NCBI GenBank assembly: GCA_945787925.1 | Contig: CALZJY010000002.1 | Span: 1 to 24,350 of the forward strand | Direction: 5' to 3' | DNA from: an uncultured Anaerosporobacter sp. | Lineage (GTDB): Bacteria; Bacillota; Clostridia; Lachnospirales; Lachnospiraceae | DNA: 24,350 bases | In this document: in pieces, positions 1-7,947 of the stretch | Layout of the letters: each line of letters begins with the position of its first letter | Numbering within the stretch: position 1 is the stretch's first letter | The notes under the pieces: generated by a model | Seen by the model: only the letters and a program-made list of their open reading frames with translations | Told to the model about the DNA's origin: nothing | Database searches by the model: none | Made by a program: the position numbers and the translations under genes

Positions 1-644
1 CTCTTTGCCCTTGCTACTGCTTGATTTATTTTACTGTCATTAGAAACTACTCCATAGCGGATTCGCTGCATCCAAAGTCCTCCTACAAGGAAGACCATTA
101 CAGCAAGTACTAAGCTTCCACATAACAATAGGTCATATCCCGTTGCATTTCCTCTCATGCTCTGCACGCCATATCCTACAAGTGGAAGTATGCTAAGCAC
201 TCCCGCAGCCACATACCATTGCTTTGCCACGATTCTTTCCTGCTGCTTCGCTACCTCGGTATCCACTAACACCTCCGTTACGAACTCCTTGCCCCAGCCT
301 CGTTCTAACTTAACCCGTTTCACTTGGCTGTTTGCCTTCATAAATGGGATCTCTATCCCAGCCGCTACAAACAATAGCCAAAACATCTGGACCGTATAAA
401 ATATGGACAAATAAGGTATGAAGAAGGATCCAACCCAGATTGCCAGTGCAATCAAAGCATACCAATTCAATTCTTTCTTATATCGCTTTTGAATGTTATG
501 TATGATTTCCTCCTGCATATGCTCTTTTCCAATGGTCGCACCAAAGATCTGGTTTCCTTCTGGATTTCCATAATGCCGTAACATTCCATACATGATCGGA
601 AGTATCATTACAAAAGATATCCCTAAAATAATACGTACTGCCAT
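1..644 (-). CDS. Multi-pass membrane protein of the GntR-linked DUF1648/DUF5808 type (C-terminus outside window)
   Basis: Read by hand on the minus strand from an ATG at 644; 214 residues are visible and the frame is still open at the window edge. The start has a strong ribosome site (GAGGAGGA at 651-658) that lies inside the end of the GntR gene, and the GntR stop is 2 bases away, so the two are probably translationally coupled. Hydrophobic segments are visible near residues 2-21, 60-78, 80-98, 145-160 and 172-192. A basic cytoplasmic-looking stretch (KANSQVKRVKLERGW) follows the third. The N-terminal plan (one helix, a short FGATIG segment, then IQKRYKKELNW before the second helix) resembles Firmicutes proteins carrying DUF1648/DUF5808 that sit beside small GntR regulators; this assignment is by resemblance only. 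The function is unknown. A transporter subunit or a bacteriocin-immunity-like (SdpI-related) protein are the alternatives. Confidence 0.6.
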   Translation of the reverse strand, partial: MAVRIILGISFVMILPIMYGMLRHYGNPEGNQIFGATIGKEHMQEEIIHNIQKRYKKELNWYALIALAIWVGSFFIPYLSIFYTVQMFWLLFVAAGIEIPFMKANSQVKRVKLERGWGKEFVTEVLVDTEVAKQQERIVAKQWYVAAGVLSILPLVGYGVQSMRGNATGYDLLLCGSLVLAVMVFLVGGLWMQRIRYGVVSNDSKINQAVARAK

Positions 645-646
645 AC

Positions 647-1024
647 CTATTCCTCCTCATATAGCTCACTACAAATTCGAATCACTTCTTCTTTCGGCAC
701 CTGCTGAATTCGAAGCTCTTGGATTAATAACTGCAGTTCCTTTCTCTGCTTCTTTGTGACTTTGCCATCACAGCCTTCTAACTGCATGACGATGGCCCCT
801 CGCCTTCGGTCTGCTGTAATATATCCTTCCTTTTTTAACAGGTCATACGCCTTATTTACTGTCATCACATTGACTCCAATCTCTGCCGCGAGTCCACGGA
901 TGGTAGGAAGACGATCTCCTGGTAGAAATTCCTCTTTCGCAATGTCTGTCACGATTTCATTCCGTATCTGTTGATAAATCGGAACATCACTCGTAAAATC
1001 TAGCGAAAAAATAACGTCAACCAT
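647..1024 (-). CDS. GntR-family transcriptional regulator, YtrA-like
   Basis: A 125-residue protein starting MVDVIFSLDF. Residues about 10-72 form the GntR winged helix: PIYQQIRNEIV, then PGDRLPTIRGLAAEIGVN and MTVNKAYDLLKKEGYI, with the wing at about 67-75 (RRRGAIV). Only a short helical tail of about 45 residues follows, with no ligand-binding domain, which is typical of the YtrA subfamily. These usually repress their own operon. The frame is open up to 1081, but the extra codons lie inside the terminator of the preceding gene, whereas the ATG at 1024 has GGGAG about 12 bases upstream, so 1024 is chosen. It heads a two-gene unit with the membrane protein ending off the left edge. The inducer cannot be told from sequence. 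Confidence 0.85.
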   Translation of the reverse strand: MVDVIFSLDFTSDVPIYQQIRNEIVTDIAKEEFLPGDRLPTIRGLAAEIGVNVMTVNKAYDLLKKEGYITADRRRGAIVMQLEGCDGKVTKKQRKELQLLIQELRIQQVPKEEVIRICSELYEEE

Positions 1025-1049
1025 GTTTTTCTTTTTCTCCCTTCTTATA

Positions 1050-1090
1050 CAACAAAAGGGCCTTGGAAGTTTTCCTTCCAAAGCCCTTTT
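1050..1090 (-). terminator. Intrinsic terminator of the first L,D-transpeptidase gene
   Basis: AAAAGGGC (1054-1061) pairs with GCCCTTTT (1083-1090) and TTGGAAG (1063-1069) pairs with CTTCCAA (1075-1081), with one mismatch and a 5-nt loop. On the minus strand the hairpin begins 3 bases after the stop codon and is followed by TTTTGTTG. Confidence 0.85.
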
Positions 1091-1093
1091 CCA

Positions 1094-2596
1094 TTATCGA
1101 TATACTACGACTGGTGTATTTACAGGAATATTTGCATATAGTTTTGCAGCCACTCCGCTTGGTAAGTTTACACACCCGTGGGAACCATTATACGTGTAAA
1201 TACTTCCACCAAATGCACCTCTCCACCATGCATCATGAAGACCGATTCCTGAATCCGTAAATGGCATCCAGTAATGTACTAATGTCTTATATTTTGTACC
1301 ATCGTCATTGTTTCCTCTTAAATAACGATCTCTTGTCTTCCATTTTACATAGTATACGCCAGATGGTGTGGAGTGACCATTTCTAGGAATGCCTGTTACG
1401 ACTCTGCTGTCTACGATCAGCTTGCCGTTCTTATAGAAATACATATGTTGTTTTGTAACGTTTACTTCTACATAGGTAGAACCAATTTCATAGTTTCCAT
1501 ATTCCATCGTTTCAAGCGCACTCGCTGGTTTCTTCTCTTGCTGTTTTCCGGCATTGATTAATTCCATAACCTCTTTTAGTTCCGTCGTCTGGCCTAATTT
1601 CCAACCATAGTCTCCACCACTTACTGTGATATTAGCGCCACCGCTCGTCTTAAATTTCCAGTCTCCGCCGTATGTATTATATTTCTTTGCAAGTCCTGCA
1701 ATATACTCTGCAATCTTTTCTTGGTTGATCTTTACTTTGTTCTTTTTCGTAATCGTGATTGCGGGACCTATTACTTTGTCATCTAAAATTTCTGTCTTAT
1801 CGCCAAACTTATAGGTAATCTTTGTCTTCATGTATTTGTCGATCTGTTGCATTGCATTTGTAATCTTTGGACTGGTACTTGTAACCTTTGGTTTTTTATA
1901 GCAATCAAAGTCATCTAAAGATACCTCGTCTGCTAGGCTATTTACTGCATTGGCTACTGCCTTTTCTACATTCTTTTGAATCAGCTTGTTTCCTTGCTCT
2001 TCTTGTATGATGGAAAATCCTTTTCCCTCTTGGTAATCGCTAATCTTTGCATCGGTTGGTTCCACCTGCTTGTCCTCTTTCAAACAGTCTAATGTGCCAA
2101 CAAGCTCCTTTAACTTATCCTGATTAAAACTCAATGTATATGGATTATCGATTTTCTTGTCCTGTAATGCATTTCCTAACCATGCATATGCAGACTGTTC
2201 TTCTAATACATCAGATAATTCTCTATCCAAGGAACATTCTAACTCGATCTCTTTTCCTGTAATTTTTCCTGTAGATCCATCTCTTGCAATCACGTTCAAT
2301 GTGTACGCCTTCACCTGATTCGTAATGACTTCTTTTGCTTCTTCTGCTGTTAAGTTTGAGCAATCCATGCCATTGATATATGTCTTCGTATAAAAATGGC
2401 TCTTATAATATTGTGCTATACTTAAATAGGCGATCAACAACAGAAAAAGCAGGATCCCTGCGCATCCTAATGCGACCTTTCCAATCCTTCCACTTTTATA
2501 ACTTGTTCTTACTTGTTTACTACTCATTGCTTTCTTTCTGGCCCCTTTCCCACTAACTTTTTTTGTTTTGGCTCCCTTTAGTATTTCATTATACAT
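1094..2596 (-). CDS. Membrane-anchored L,D-transpeptidase (YkuD) with PG_binding_4-type domains, paralog 1
   Basis: 500 residues from the first ATG. The order is a basic cytoplasmic tail (to about 42), one membrane helix (about 43-63, ending in IAQYYK), a clostridial peptidoglycan-binding region opening with INGMDCSNLTAEEAKE (PF12229 type, probably two copies to about 340), then a C-terminal YkuD catalytic domain starting near YVEVNVTKQHMYFYKNGK. The active site is complete: His454 (GLHDAWW) and S-H-G-C-V-N with His473 and Cys475. Family members cross-link peptidoglycan stems 3-3 through an acyl-Cys intermediate outside the membrane. It is the last of three tandem paralogs; a terminator on either side suggests it is transcribed alone. 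The start is uncertain. ATG 2596 has AGGGA 5 bases upstream but overlaps a promoter -10 conserved with paralog 3. ATG 2527 (477 residues) gives a tail length like the paralogs. Confidence 0.93.
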   Translation of the reverse strand: MYNEILKGAKTKKVSGKGARKKAMSSKQVRTSYKSGRIGKVALGCAGILLFLLLIAYLSIAQYYKSHFYTKTYINGMDCSNLTAEEAKEVITNQVKAYTLNVIARDGSTGKITGKEIELECSLDRELSDVLEEQSAYAWLGNALQDKKIDNPYTLSFNQDKLKELVGTLDCLKEDKQVEPTDAKISDYQEGKGFSIIQEEQGNKLIQKNVEKAVANAVNSLADEVSLDDFDCYKKPKVTSTSPKITNAMQQIDKYMKTKITYKFGDKTEILDDKVIGPAITITKKNKVKINQEKIAEYIAGLAKKYNTYGGDWKFKTSGGANITVSGGDYGWKLGQTTELKEVMELINAGKQQEKKPASALETMEYGNYEIGSTYVEVNVTKQHMYFYKNGKLIVDSRVVTGIPRNGHSTPSGVYYVKWKTRDRYLRGNNDDGTKYKTLVHYWMPFTDSGIGLHDAWWRGAFGGSIYTYNGSHGCVNLPSGVAAKLYANIPVNTPVVVYR

Positions 2597-2660
2597 GAAT
2601 TCCCTGTTTTTTCCATCTATTTTTCTTATATTTAATACTATTTAAATCTATTGTAATATT
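2588..2660 (-). promoter_or_regulatory. Upstream block shared with the third L,D-transpeptidase gene
   Basis: This 73-base block aligns without gaps to 5837-5909 upstream of paralog 3, with about 55 identities by hand count. It begins with ATTATACATGAATT, identical in both, which on the minus strand reads as -10 TATAAT; an A/T-rich block corresponding to TTTAATA follows. In paralog 3 the block carries a convincing promoter. Here the -35 position (2610-2615) is degenerate. Confidence 0.5.
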
Positions 2661-2687
2661 CGCTGTATCTTTTTAGTCAGATAGCAC

Positions 2688-2735
2688 AAAAAAAGATACC
2701 CATGGTATGTCGTTTCTATACATACTATGGATATC
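2688..2735 (-). terminator. Intrinsic terminator of the second L,D-transpeptidase gene
   Basis: Arms 2695-2710 (GATACCCATGGTATGT) and 2720-2735 pair at 15 of 16 positions around a 9-nt loop. On the minus strand a run of seven T follows (2688-2694). The stop codon is at 2742. Confidence 0.9.
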
Positions 2736-2741
2736 CTTTTC

Positions 2742-4190
2742 CTATTTGACTTCCTTCATTTGATACACCACTACGGGCGTGCCTCTTGAGACTACCTGAA
2801 AAATCTGTTTTGCCTTGTCATATGGCAAGTTGATACAGCCATGGGAGCCCCTCGTCTTATAAATGGTTCCTCCGAATCTTCCATGACGCCAACTCGCATC
2901 ATGCAATCCGATTCCTCCATTGAACGGCATCCAGAAGTTCACGTAACTGCTATACTGGCTTCCATCATCGTCTAATCCTCTTAAATAACGATTCGTCTCA
3001 AGGCTCCTTACAAAATAGATGCCTTCCGGAGTCGCATGTCCCGCACGCTCATTGCCGGACACCAGGGCGCTTTCTAACACCCGTTTTCCTTCTTTATATA
3101 AAAACAACTGTTGTTTTGCTAAATTAATCTCCACATAGGTATTTCCTAGTTCCTTTGCCAATGCCTGCTCCATATTCGAACTTACTGGCAGCTGTTTTTC
3201 CTTTTGTTCCCCTTTTTTAATGGATTCCAGCGCCTCCTTTAGCTCTGTCTGCGTATTCATCCTCCACCCATACTCGGCTCCTTTCATCGTAACCATCTTC
3301 CCATAACTGGTCATAAATTGGTATGGCCGACTCGGATCACAATACGCCTTCCTTATATGGTCAAAAAACTCTTTAATCTTTGGCTCTGCAATGGATACCC
3401 GGTACTCCTTGTCCACGCAAATGGCTGGCCCTATCCAAGTTCCATCTAAACACACTTTCTCTTTTCCAAACTGATAGGAAACCTTCGTCCTCATATACGT
3501 ATCAATCTGCTTCATTGCCGCAGTAATCCTTGGATCGCTTGCAACCGTCTTTGGCTTCTCGTAACAATCTTCCTCTTCTAATGCCAGCTCCCCTTTTAAC
3601 GTACTGACCGCTTCTTTTACTTTCTGCCTTAATACGTCATATCGAATCTTTGTCCCTTCCGTTTCCTTCACTACGACAAATCCTGTCTTCCTAGAATACG
3701 GACTGATTGCAGCATCTGTCGGCATGCTCTGTCTTTCCGTCGCCATACAAGAAAGCCCTTTTAACTTCTGTTGTAATTTTGCTTCGTCATATCGGACTTT
3801 GACCATTTCTTTTATGTACTTTCCTTTCGTTGCCTTAGGAAACCATGCATATGCATTCTGCTTATGTAACATCGTGGTAAGATCCTCTTGAAACATAGGA
3901 GCCATCCCAATATCATGGCTACCTATCCATTCTTTCGATCCATCTCTTGTCCTTATCACCAGTACATAGCTTTCAATCTCGGCAGTAAGTCTTTCTTCTG
4001 CCTGCTTTGCCGTCAGGTTTGAGCAATCCATCCCTTCGATCCATGTGTTCGCAAAAAAATGCCTCTTATAATACTGTGCCACGCCAATATAGCCAACTGC
4101 CAACACGAGGACAAAAGTGCCTAGACTGACTGACAGAAGAAGATGCAACCTTTGGTACTTGCGTTTCTTACATCCTCGTTTCTGCTTCAT
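2742..4190 (-). CDS. Membrane-anchored L,D-transpeptidase (YkuD) with PG_binding_4-type domains, paralog 2
   Basis: 482 residues from ATG 4190. A basic tail of about 18 residues precedes a membrane helix (about 19-40, ending IGVAQYYKRHF). The peptidoglycan-binding region follows, opening with IEGMDCSNLTAKQAEE, then the YkuD domain from about residue 365 (YVEINLAKQQLFLYKEGK). Catalytic residues are present: GLHDASWRHG and S-H-G-C-I-N with Cys at about 452. The frame opens 6 bases earlier with GTG at 4196, but that codon overlaps the AGAGG ribosome site, which sits 5 bases before ATG 4190, so the ATG is preferred. It is clearly the same family as the genes on both sides but well diverged, so the duplications are old. 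An extended -10 promoter lies upstream at 4230-4238 and a terminator follows, so it is probably monocistronic. Confidence 0.94.
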   Translation of the reverse strand: MKQKRGCKKRKYQRLHLLLSVSLGTFVLVLAVGYIGVAQYYKRHFFANTWIEGMDCSNLTAKQAEERLTAEIESYVLVIRTRDGSKEWIGSHDIGMAPMFQEDLTTMLHKQNAYAWFPKATKGKYIKEMVKVRYDEAKLQQKLKGLSCMATERQSMPTDAAISPYSRKTGFVVVKETEGTKIRYDVLRQKVKEAVSTLKGELALEEEDCYEKPKTVASDPRITAAMKQIDTYMRTKVSYQFGKEKVCLDGTWIGPAICVDKEYRVSIAEPKIKEFFDHIRKAYCDPSRPYQFMTSYGKMVTMKGAEYGWRMNTQTELKEALESIKKGEQKEKQLPVSSNMEQALAKELGNTYVEINLAKQQLFLYKEGKRVLESALVSGNERAGHATPEGIYFVRSLETNRYLRGLDDDGSQYSSYVNFWMPFNGGIGLHDASWRHGRFGGTIYKTRGSHGCINLPYDKAKQIFQVVSRGTPVVVYQMKEVK

Positions 4191-4229
4191 TTCCACCTCT
4201 GCTATTTTAATTTTTCCTAAGATACCTTT

Positions 4230-4238
4230 ATTATAGCA
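4230..4238 (-). promoter_or_regulatory. Extended -10 promoter for the second L,D-transpeptidase
   Basis: The minus strand reads TGC followed by TATAAT (-10 at 4230-4235). That is a consensus hexamer with the TGn extension, about 40 bases before the start codon. The -35 candidate TTACAA with a 16-base spacer is poor, as is common for extended -10 promoters. Confidence 0.55.
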
Positions 4239-4274
4239 CTCCCTTCTTTGGTTGTAAGCAATTTCCTATGCAAC

Positions 4275-4324
4275 GAGAAAAAACAGACACTACATGGCAG
4301 TATCCGCACATATTGTGTCTGTTT
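4275..4324 (-). terminator. Intrinsic terminator of the third L,D-transpeptidase gene
   Basis: AAACAGACAC (4281-4290) and GTGTCTGTTT (4315-4324) form a perfect 10-bp stem with a 24-nt loop. On the minus strand TTTTTTCTCG runs through and past the stem end. The stem begins 5 bases after the stop codon at 4330. Confidence 0.85.
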
Positions 4325-4329
4325 CTTTG

Positions 4330-5778
4330 TTATTTCTTCTTGGAGGTGTCGTATACGATGACAGGTGTTCCTTTGGAGATAATTCCGAAGATTGCTTTCG
4401 CTTTTTCTGGTGGAAGATTGATACATCCATGAGAACCATTGTTCTTATAGATTGTTCCTCCAAACACGCCTTTTCTCCAAGTCGCATCGTGCATACCGAT
4501 TCCCCCATTAAATGGCATCCAGTAATCTACATGGCTGCGATAGCTCGTACCATCGCCATTTTGCCCTTTTAGGTAGGTATCTGTTTCTTTATATTGGATT
4601 GGATAGACTCCTGTTGGTGTCGCATATCCTTTACTTACATTTCCTGATACGAAATCACTTTCAAGCACACGCTTTCCGTCTTTATATACGAATAAATGTT
4701 GTGCTCCTAGATTGATTTCTACATACGTGTTTCCAAGGTCATCTTCTCCATATTGCACTGCTTTCTGATAATATACAGGTTCTTTCTCTTTTTGCTCGCC
4801 ATTTTTAATGCATTCGATGACTTGCTTTAACTCTTCATTACGGTTTAACCACCATCCGTAGTCTCCGCCTTCTACTACGATTTCTGTTCCATAGCTCGTT
4901 TTGAACTTACGGTTTGTAAAAATCGTATTGTATGTCTTACCAATATAGTCTACAAATTCCTTGACTACAGCGTTATCAATAATGACATTATACTCATCAT
5001 CCACTTTGATTGCAGGACCAATCTTACTTCCATCAAATACTTCTGTCTTATCGCCAAATCTATAAGTAAGCTTTGTCTGCATATATTTTCCGATTGTATC
5101 TAATGTTTTCTTAAGGATTGGATCATCGCTATACACCGTTGGTGTCTTATAGCAATCTGTCTTTTCTAAGACAAGGTTGCTTTCTAAAGAATTAACCGCA
5201 TCTACGATTGCTTTTTTCAGCTTTTTCTTAATGATCTTGTTTCCTTGATCTTCTTTTACGATTGTGAATCCTGTCTCCTCGCTATATTTGCTAATCGTAG
5301 CATTGCTAGGCTCAATTTGTTTCTCTTTATCTAAAAAACCTAGATTCTTAATTCTTGCATCTAGTTTTTTCTCATCGTAGTGTAATTGATAAGGATGATC
5401 TACTTTATTCTCCTTAAAGGCATTCACAAGCCAAGTGTATACAGATTGTTCTGCTAATACGTCTGTTAATTCACGTTCGAAGGTACAAGTTAAGTCAATA
5501 TCTTTTGCCCCGATTTTTTCTTTAGAACCGTCTCGCGCTGTAATCCCCAGCACATATGTATTGACGTTCGTTGTGATTAACTCCTTTGCTTCTGATGCAG
5601 TCAGGTTAGAACAATCCATCCCGTTAATGTAAGTATTTGCAAAGAAATGTTTCTTATAGTACTGCGCAATACCAACATACGCAACTACAAGAATTAATGC
5701 TAATAGGCCAATACAGCCCATAATGATTTTTTTCAGCTTATTGTTTGTATAATTTGCTTTGAGATCCTTCTTTTCCAT
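4330..5778 (-). CDS. Membrane-anchored L,D-transpeptidase (YkuD) with PG_binding_4-type domains, paralog 3
   Basis: 482 residues with ATG at 5778 and a good ribosome site (GAGGT, 4 bases before). A short basic tail, a helix at about 18-38 (GCIGLLALILVVAYVGIAQYY), then INGMDCSNLTASEAKE opens the peptidoglycan-binding region. The YkuD domain runs from about residue 360 (YVEINLGAQHLFVYKDGK) to the end. Active site: GMHDATWRKG and S-H-G-C-I-N with Cys at about 452. It resembles paralog 1 most in its upstream DNA, which suggests that 1 and 3 are the more recent pair. The promoter is at 5837-5864 and the terminator at 4275-4324. Expected to act on peptidoglycan at the outer face of the membrane; substrate preference relative to its paralogs cannot be told. 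Confidence 0.95.
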   Translation of the reverse strand: MEKKDLKANYTNNKLKKIIMGCIGLLALILVVAYVGIAQYYKKHFFANTYINGMDCSNLTASEAKELITTNVNTYVLGITARDGSKEKIGAKDIDLTCTFERELTDVLAEQSVYTWLVNAFKENKVDHPYQLHYDEKKLDARIKNLGFLDKEKQIEPSNATISKYSEETGFTIVKEDQGNKIIKKKLKKAIVDAVNSLESNLVLEKTDCYKTPTVYSDDPILKKTLDTIGKYMQTKLTYRFGDKTEVFDGSKIGPAIKVDDEYNVIIDNAVVKEFVDYIGKTYNTIFTNRKFKTSYGTEIVVEGGDYGWWLNRNEELKQVIECIKNGEQKEKEPVYYQKAVQYGEDDLGNTYVEINLGAQHLFVYKDGKRVLESDFVSGNVSKGYATPTGVYPIQYKETDTYLKGQNGDGTSYRSHVDYWMPFNGGIGMHDATWRKGVFGGTIYKNNGSHGCINLPPEKAKAIFGIISKGTPVIVYDTSKKK

Positions 5779-5836
5779 ATCTACCTCTTTAACTTTCTCT
5801 ACTCCATACAGTTTTTATCCCTCTGCATTTCTTACT

Positions 5837-5864
5837 ATTATACATGAATTTAATTTTTTGTCGA
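5837..5864 (-). promoter_or_regulatory. Sigma-A-type promoter for the third L,D-transpeptidase
   Basis: On the minus strand -35 TCGACA (5859-5864), a 16-base spacer, then -10 TATAAT (5837-5842), about 55 bases before the start codon. A/T-rich DNA upstream, conserved at paralog 1, could act as an UP element. Confidence 0.65.
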
Positions 5865-5962
5865 ATTATATTTTATATATTTAATAGAATTTAAACTTCT
5901 CGTAACATTTATTTGTCCACTATGTACGCTTTTCCTATCACATCTCCCTTTTAAATGTAATA

Positions 5963-6003
5963 ATTGTCACATTTCATGATTCTTCTCCTTGAAATGTGAC
6001 AAT
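5963..6003 (-). terminator. Perfect 14-bp hairpin after the RsiV-like gene
   Basis: ATTGTCACATTTCA (5963-5976) and TGAAATGTGACAAT (5990-6003) are exactly complementary around a 13-nt loop, 9 bases beyond the stop codon at 6013. The following minus-strand sequence TATTACATTT is only moderately T-rich, so it may terminate weakly or protect the 3' end. Confidence 0.6.
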
Positions 6004-6012
6004 CGTAATGAC

Positions 6013-6747
6013 TTATTCATATTTCACTAACGCTTCGATAAACCCTCCTGCAAATGGCGCTAAAATATAAGGATCATAATAGAATACGATTCCTTCTTCC
6101 GTAAAATAATACTTCAGTTCCGCATAGGTGGTCTTTTCTACGATTCCCTTCGCATTTTCCCAATATAAGTCTTTCTGACTGTCAATCTTCTTAAAAAATG
6201 CCTCATCTACCAGTTGCTTGATTTCCTCTTCCGAGCGATTTAGTATGTTTGTCAGTTGCACTTCATTTCCGGTATCTAAGGACAGGGTCAGTTGATTGCG
6301 ATATGGCATTCCATGGGCCCCTCCTGTATATAGATATCCTTCAAATAAAACACTTATGATAGAATTCTTATTATATGTGACCATATAACTGACTTCGTTT
6401 CCATAACGGGCATCAGTCTGTAAATCATTTGGTACTGCTGCCACTAGTTCCTCTTGATCCCGTAACCAATTGGAAAACATGGTGATATAACGGCAGTTGA
6501 TCTTATCGATTCCTTCATACTTTCCGCTAATATTGGGATATTGGTACGCAAGAATCAATCGTACTTGTCCCCTCTTATTCCGATATTCCTGATTGAACGT
6601 TTCGGGCTTGATATGCAGGTCATTTTCCTTTGCTTTTACCGCTCCTGCCTGGTCCGTGCTAAAATACAGAATCAAGAATACGATTACGATGCCGGCTAAA
6701 ATATAGATTGCCGCCCTCCTAAGCCATTCCTTTCTTTTTCGATACAT
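6013..6747 (-). CDS. RsiV-like membrane protein with DUF4163/DUF3298 extracytoplasmic domain
   Basis: 244 residues. A cytoplasmic tail of only about 10 basic residues (MYRKRKEWLRR) is followed by one membrane helix (about 12-33) and a roughly 210-residue outer domain. The C-terminal part carries DUF3298 hallmarks: FEGYLYTGGAHGMPYR, a TGNEVQLTNIL segment, and a closing FYYDPYILAPFAGG. In Bacillus this fold is the lysozyme-binding part of the anti-sigma factor RsiV. Here no sigma factor gene is adjacent and the cytoplasmic tail looks too short for an anti-sigma domain, so I infer a sensor or binding protein of unknown ligand. A GTG at 6756 is in frame but overlaps the GAGGTGA ribosome site; ATG 6747 has correct spacing. 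It lies between the transpeptidase cluster and asparaginase, divergent from the latter. Confidence 0.8.
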   Translation of the reverse strand: MYRKRKEWLRRAAIYILAGIVIVFLILYFSTDQAGAVKAKENDLHIKPETFNQEYRNKRGQVRLILAYQYPNISGKYEGIDKINCRYITMFSNWLRDQEELVAAVPNDLQTDARYGNEVSYMVTYNKNSIISVLFEGYLYTGGAHGMPYRNQLTLSLDTGNEVQLTNILNRSEEEIKQLVDEAFFKKIDSQKDLYWENAKGIVEKTTYAELKYYFTEEGIVFYYDPYILAPFAGGFIEALVKYE

Positions 6748-6794
6748 GAATTTCACCTCATAATTGCAAAATATCTATATAACATTAATTTACG

Positions 6795-6823
6795 TTGAAT
6801 TTTATTTTTTCAGTCAGTATAAT
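6795..6823 (+). promoter_or_regulatory. Sigma-A-type promoter for L-asparaginase
   Basis: -35 TTGAAT (6795-6800), a 17-base spacer, -10 TATAAT (6818-6823). The gene's AGGAG site is at 6855-6859 and the ATG at 6869. Confidence 0.75.
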
Positions 6824-6868
6824 ATTTGTAACTTATGTGATTCTTACCAATTATAGGAGCGATAGCTT

Positions 6869-7861
6869 ATGACAAAAATTTTAATGATTACAACAGGTGG
6901 TACGATTGCTTCAAAACAAACCGAATTTGGACTATCTCCCCTAATCACTTCAGACGAAATTTTAAGTCTGATTCCGGGAGTTTCCTCGTTTTGTGAAGTT
7001 GAGACGCTTCCTTTATTCAATCTAGATAGTACGAACGTGACGCCATCCCATTGGCTTCAAATCGTACATTGCATTCAAACGAACTATGACAAGTATGATG
7101 GATTCGTAGTAACACATGGCACGGATACGATGGCCTACACTGCCGCTGCCTTATCCTACTTAATCCAAGCTTCCAAGAAACCAATCGTACTTACTGGTTC
7201 GCAAAAATCCATTTTCGAAGAAAATACCGATGCCAAACTCAATCTGATGCATGCATTCCAATTTGCGGCACATCCAGAAAGTCATGGCGTCCATATTGTC
7301 TTTAATGGAAAGGCCCTTATTGGAACGCGAGCGAAAAAGGTTCGTACGAAAAGTTATAATGCATTTACAAGCATTGACTATCCAGCTACAGCGGTTATGC
7401 GTGATAACAAGTTAATCCGCTATATCGAAGTTCCTTATAAGGAAACACCAGTCTTTTATGATTGCTTAAAAGAACGTGTCTTCCTTTTAAAACTAATTCC
7501 AGGGCTAAAGGCAGATATTTTCCAATACTTAAAAGAGCACTATGACATCATCATCATGGAAGGATTCGGCGTAGGCGGCATCCCAGTTTATGAGACAAGC
7601 TCCTACTTAGCTTCCATCGAAGACTGGATCAAGTCTGGCAAATTGCTTGTAATGACTACCCAAGTTACTTACGAAGGTAGCGACATGGAAGTATATGAGG
7701 TCGGATTCCAAGCGAAGAAAGACTACAATGTATTAGAAGCCTACAATATGACATTAGAGGCTACTGTTACGAAGTTAATGTGGATTCTAGGACAGACAAG
7801 CGATCATCAAAAGATCCAAGAGCTGTTCTACACTCCAATTGCGTGCGACTTATTCTTATAG
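6869..7861 (+). CDS. ansA: L-asparaginase, type I (cytoplasmic)
   Basis: 330 residues, the usual length for AnsA. It hydrolyses L-asparagine to aspartate and ammonia. The first catalytic motif TTGGTIAS is at residues 8-15 with nucleophile Thr12. Asp53-Ser54 (LDST) forms the substrate pocket and HGTDT at 83-87 supplies the second Thr-Asp pair. There is no signal peptide, which argues for the type I cytoplasmic enzyme. It has its own promoter (6795-6823), an AGGAG site 9 bases before the ATG, and a strong terminator directly after the stop, so it is a single-gene unit. The role is asparagine catabolism and aspartate supply. The symbol ansA rests on the type I features, and ansB naming in some Firmicutes would be an equivalent label. 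Confidence 0.93.
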   Translation: MTKILMITTGGTIASKQTEFGLSPLITSDEILSLIPGVSSFCEVETLPLFNLDSTNVTPSHWLQIVHCIQTNYDKYDGFVVTHGTDTMAYTAAALSYLIQASKKPIVLTGSQKSIFEENTDAKLNLMHAFQFAAHPESHGVHIVFNGKALIGTRAKKVRTKSYNAFTSIDYPATAVMRDNKLIRYIEVPYKETPVFYDCLKERVFLLKLIPGLKADIFQYLKEHYDIIIMEGFGVGGIPVYETSSYLASIEDWIKSGKLLVMTTQVTYEGSDMEVYEVGFQAKKDYNVLEAYNMTLEATVTKLMWILGQTSDHQKIQELFYTPIACDLFL

Positions 7862-7898
7862 AAAAAACAGCCACACGAATGCCGTGTGGCTGTTTTTT
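7862..7898. terminator. Bidirectional terminator between asparaginase and the fourth L,D-transpeptidase
   Basis: A-run plus CAGCCACACG on the left and CGTGTGGCTG plus T-run on the right form a perfect 16-bp arm pair with a 5-nt loop. Both strands end in at least six T. It serves asparaginase (+) and, after a weaker hairpin, the minus-strand transpeptidase. Confidence 0.93.
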
Positions 7899-7907
7899 AT
7901 TTACGTG

Positions 7908-7940
7908 AACAACGAGCAAAGCAGGTTTCTTCTCGTTGTT
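7908..7940 (-). repeat. Inverted repeat after the fourth L,D-transpeptidase
   Basis: AACAACGAG (7908-7916) and CTCGTTGTT (7932-7940) are exactly complementary with a 15-nt loop, 7 bases beyond the stop. No T-run follows on either strand, so it is a poor terminator on its own. Confidence 0.6.
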
Positions 7941-7947
7941 ACTGTTC

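Noticed and set aside
1022..1081. Longer N-terminus for the GntR regulator
   Set aside because: The added 19 codons coincide with the terminator hairpin of the preceding gene, and the GntR domain begins right after the ATG at 1024.
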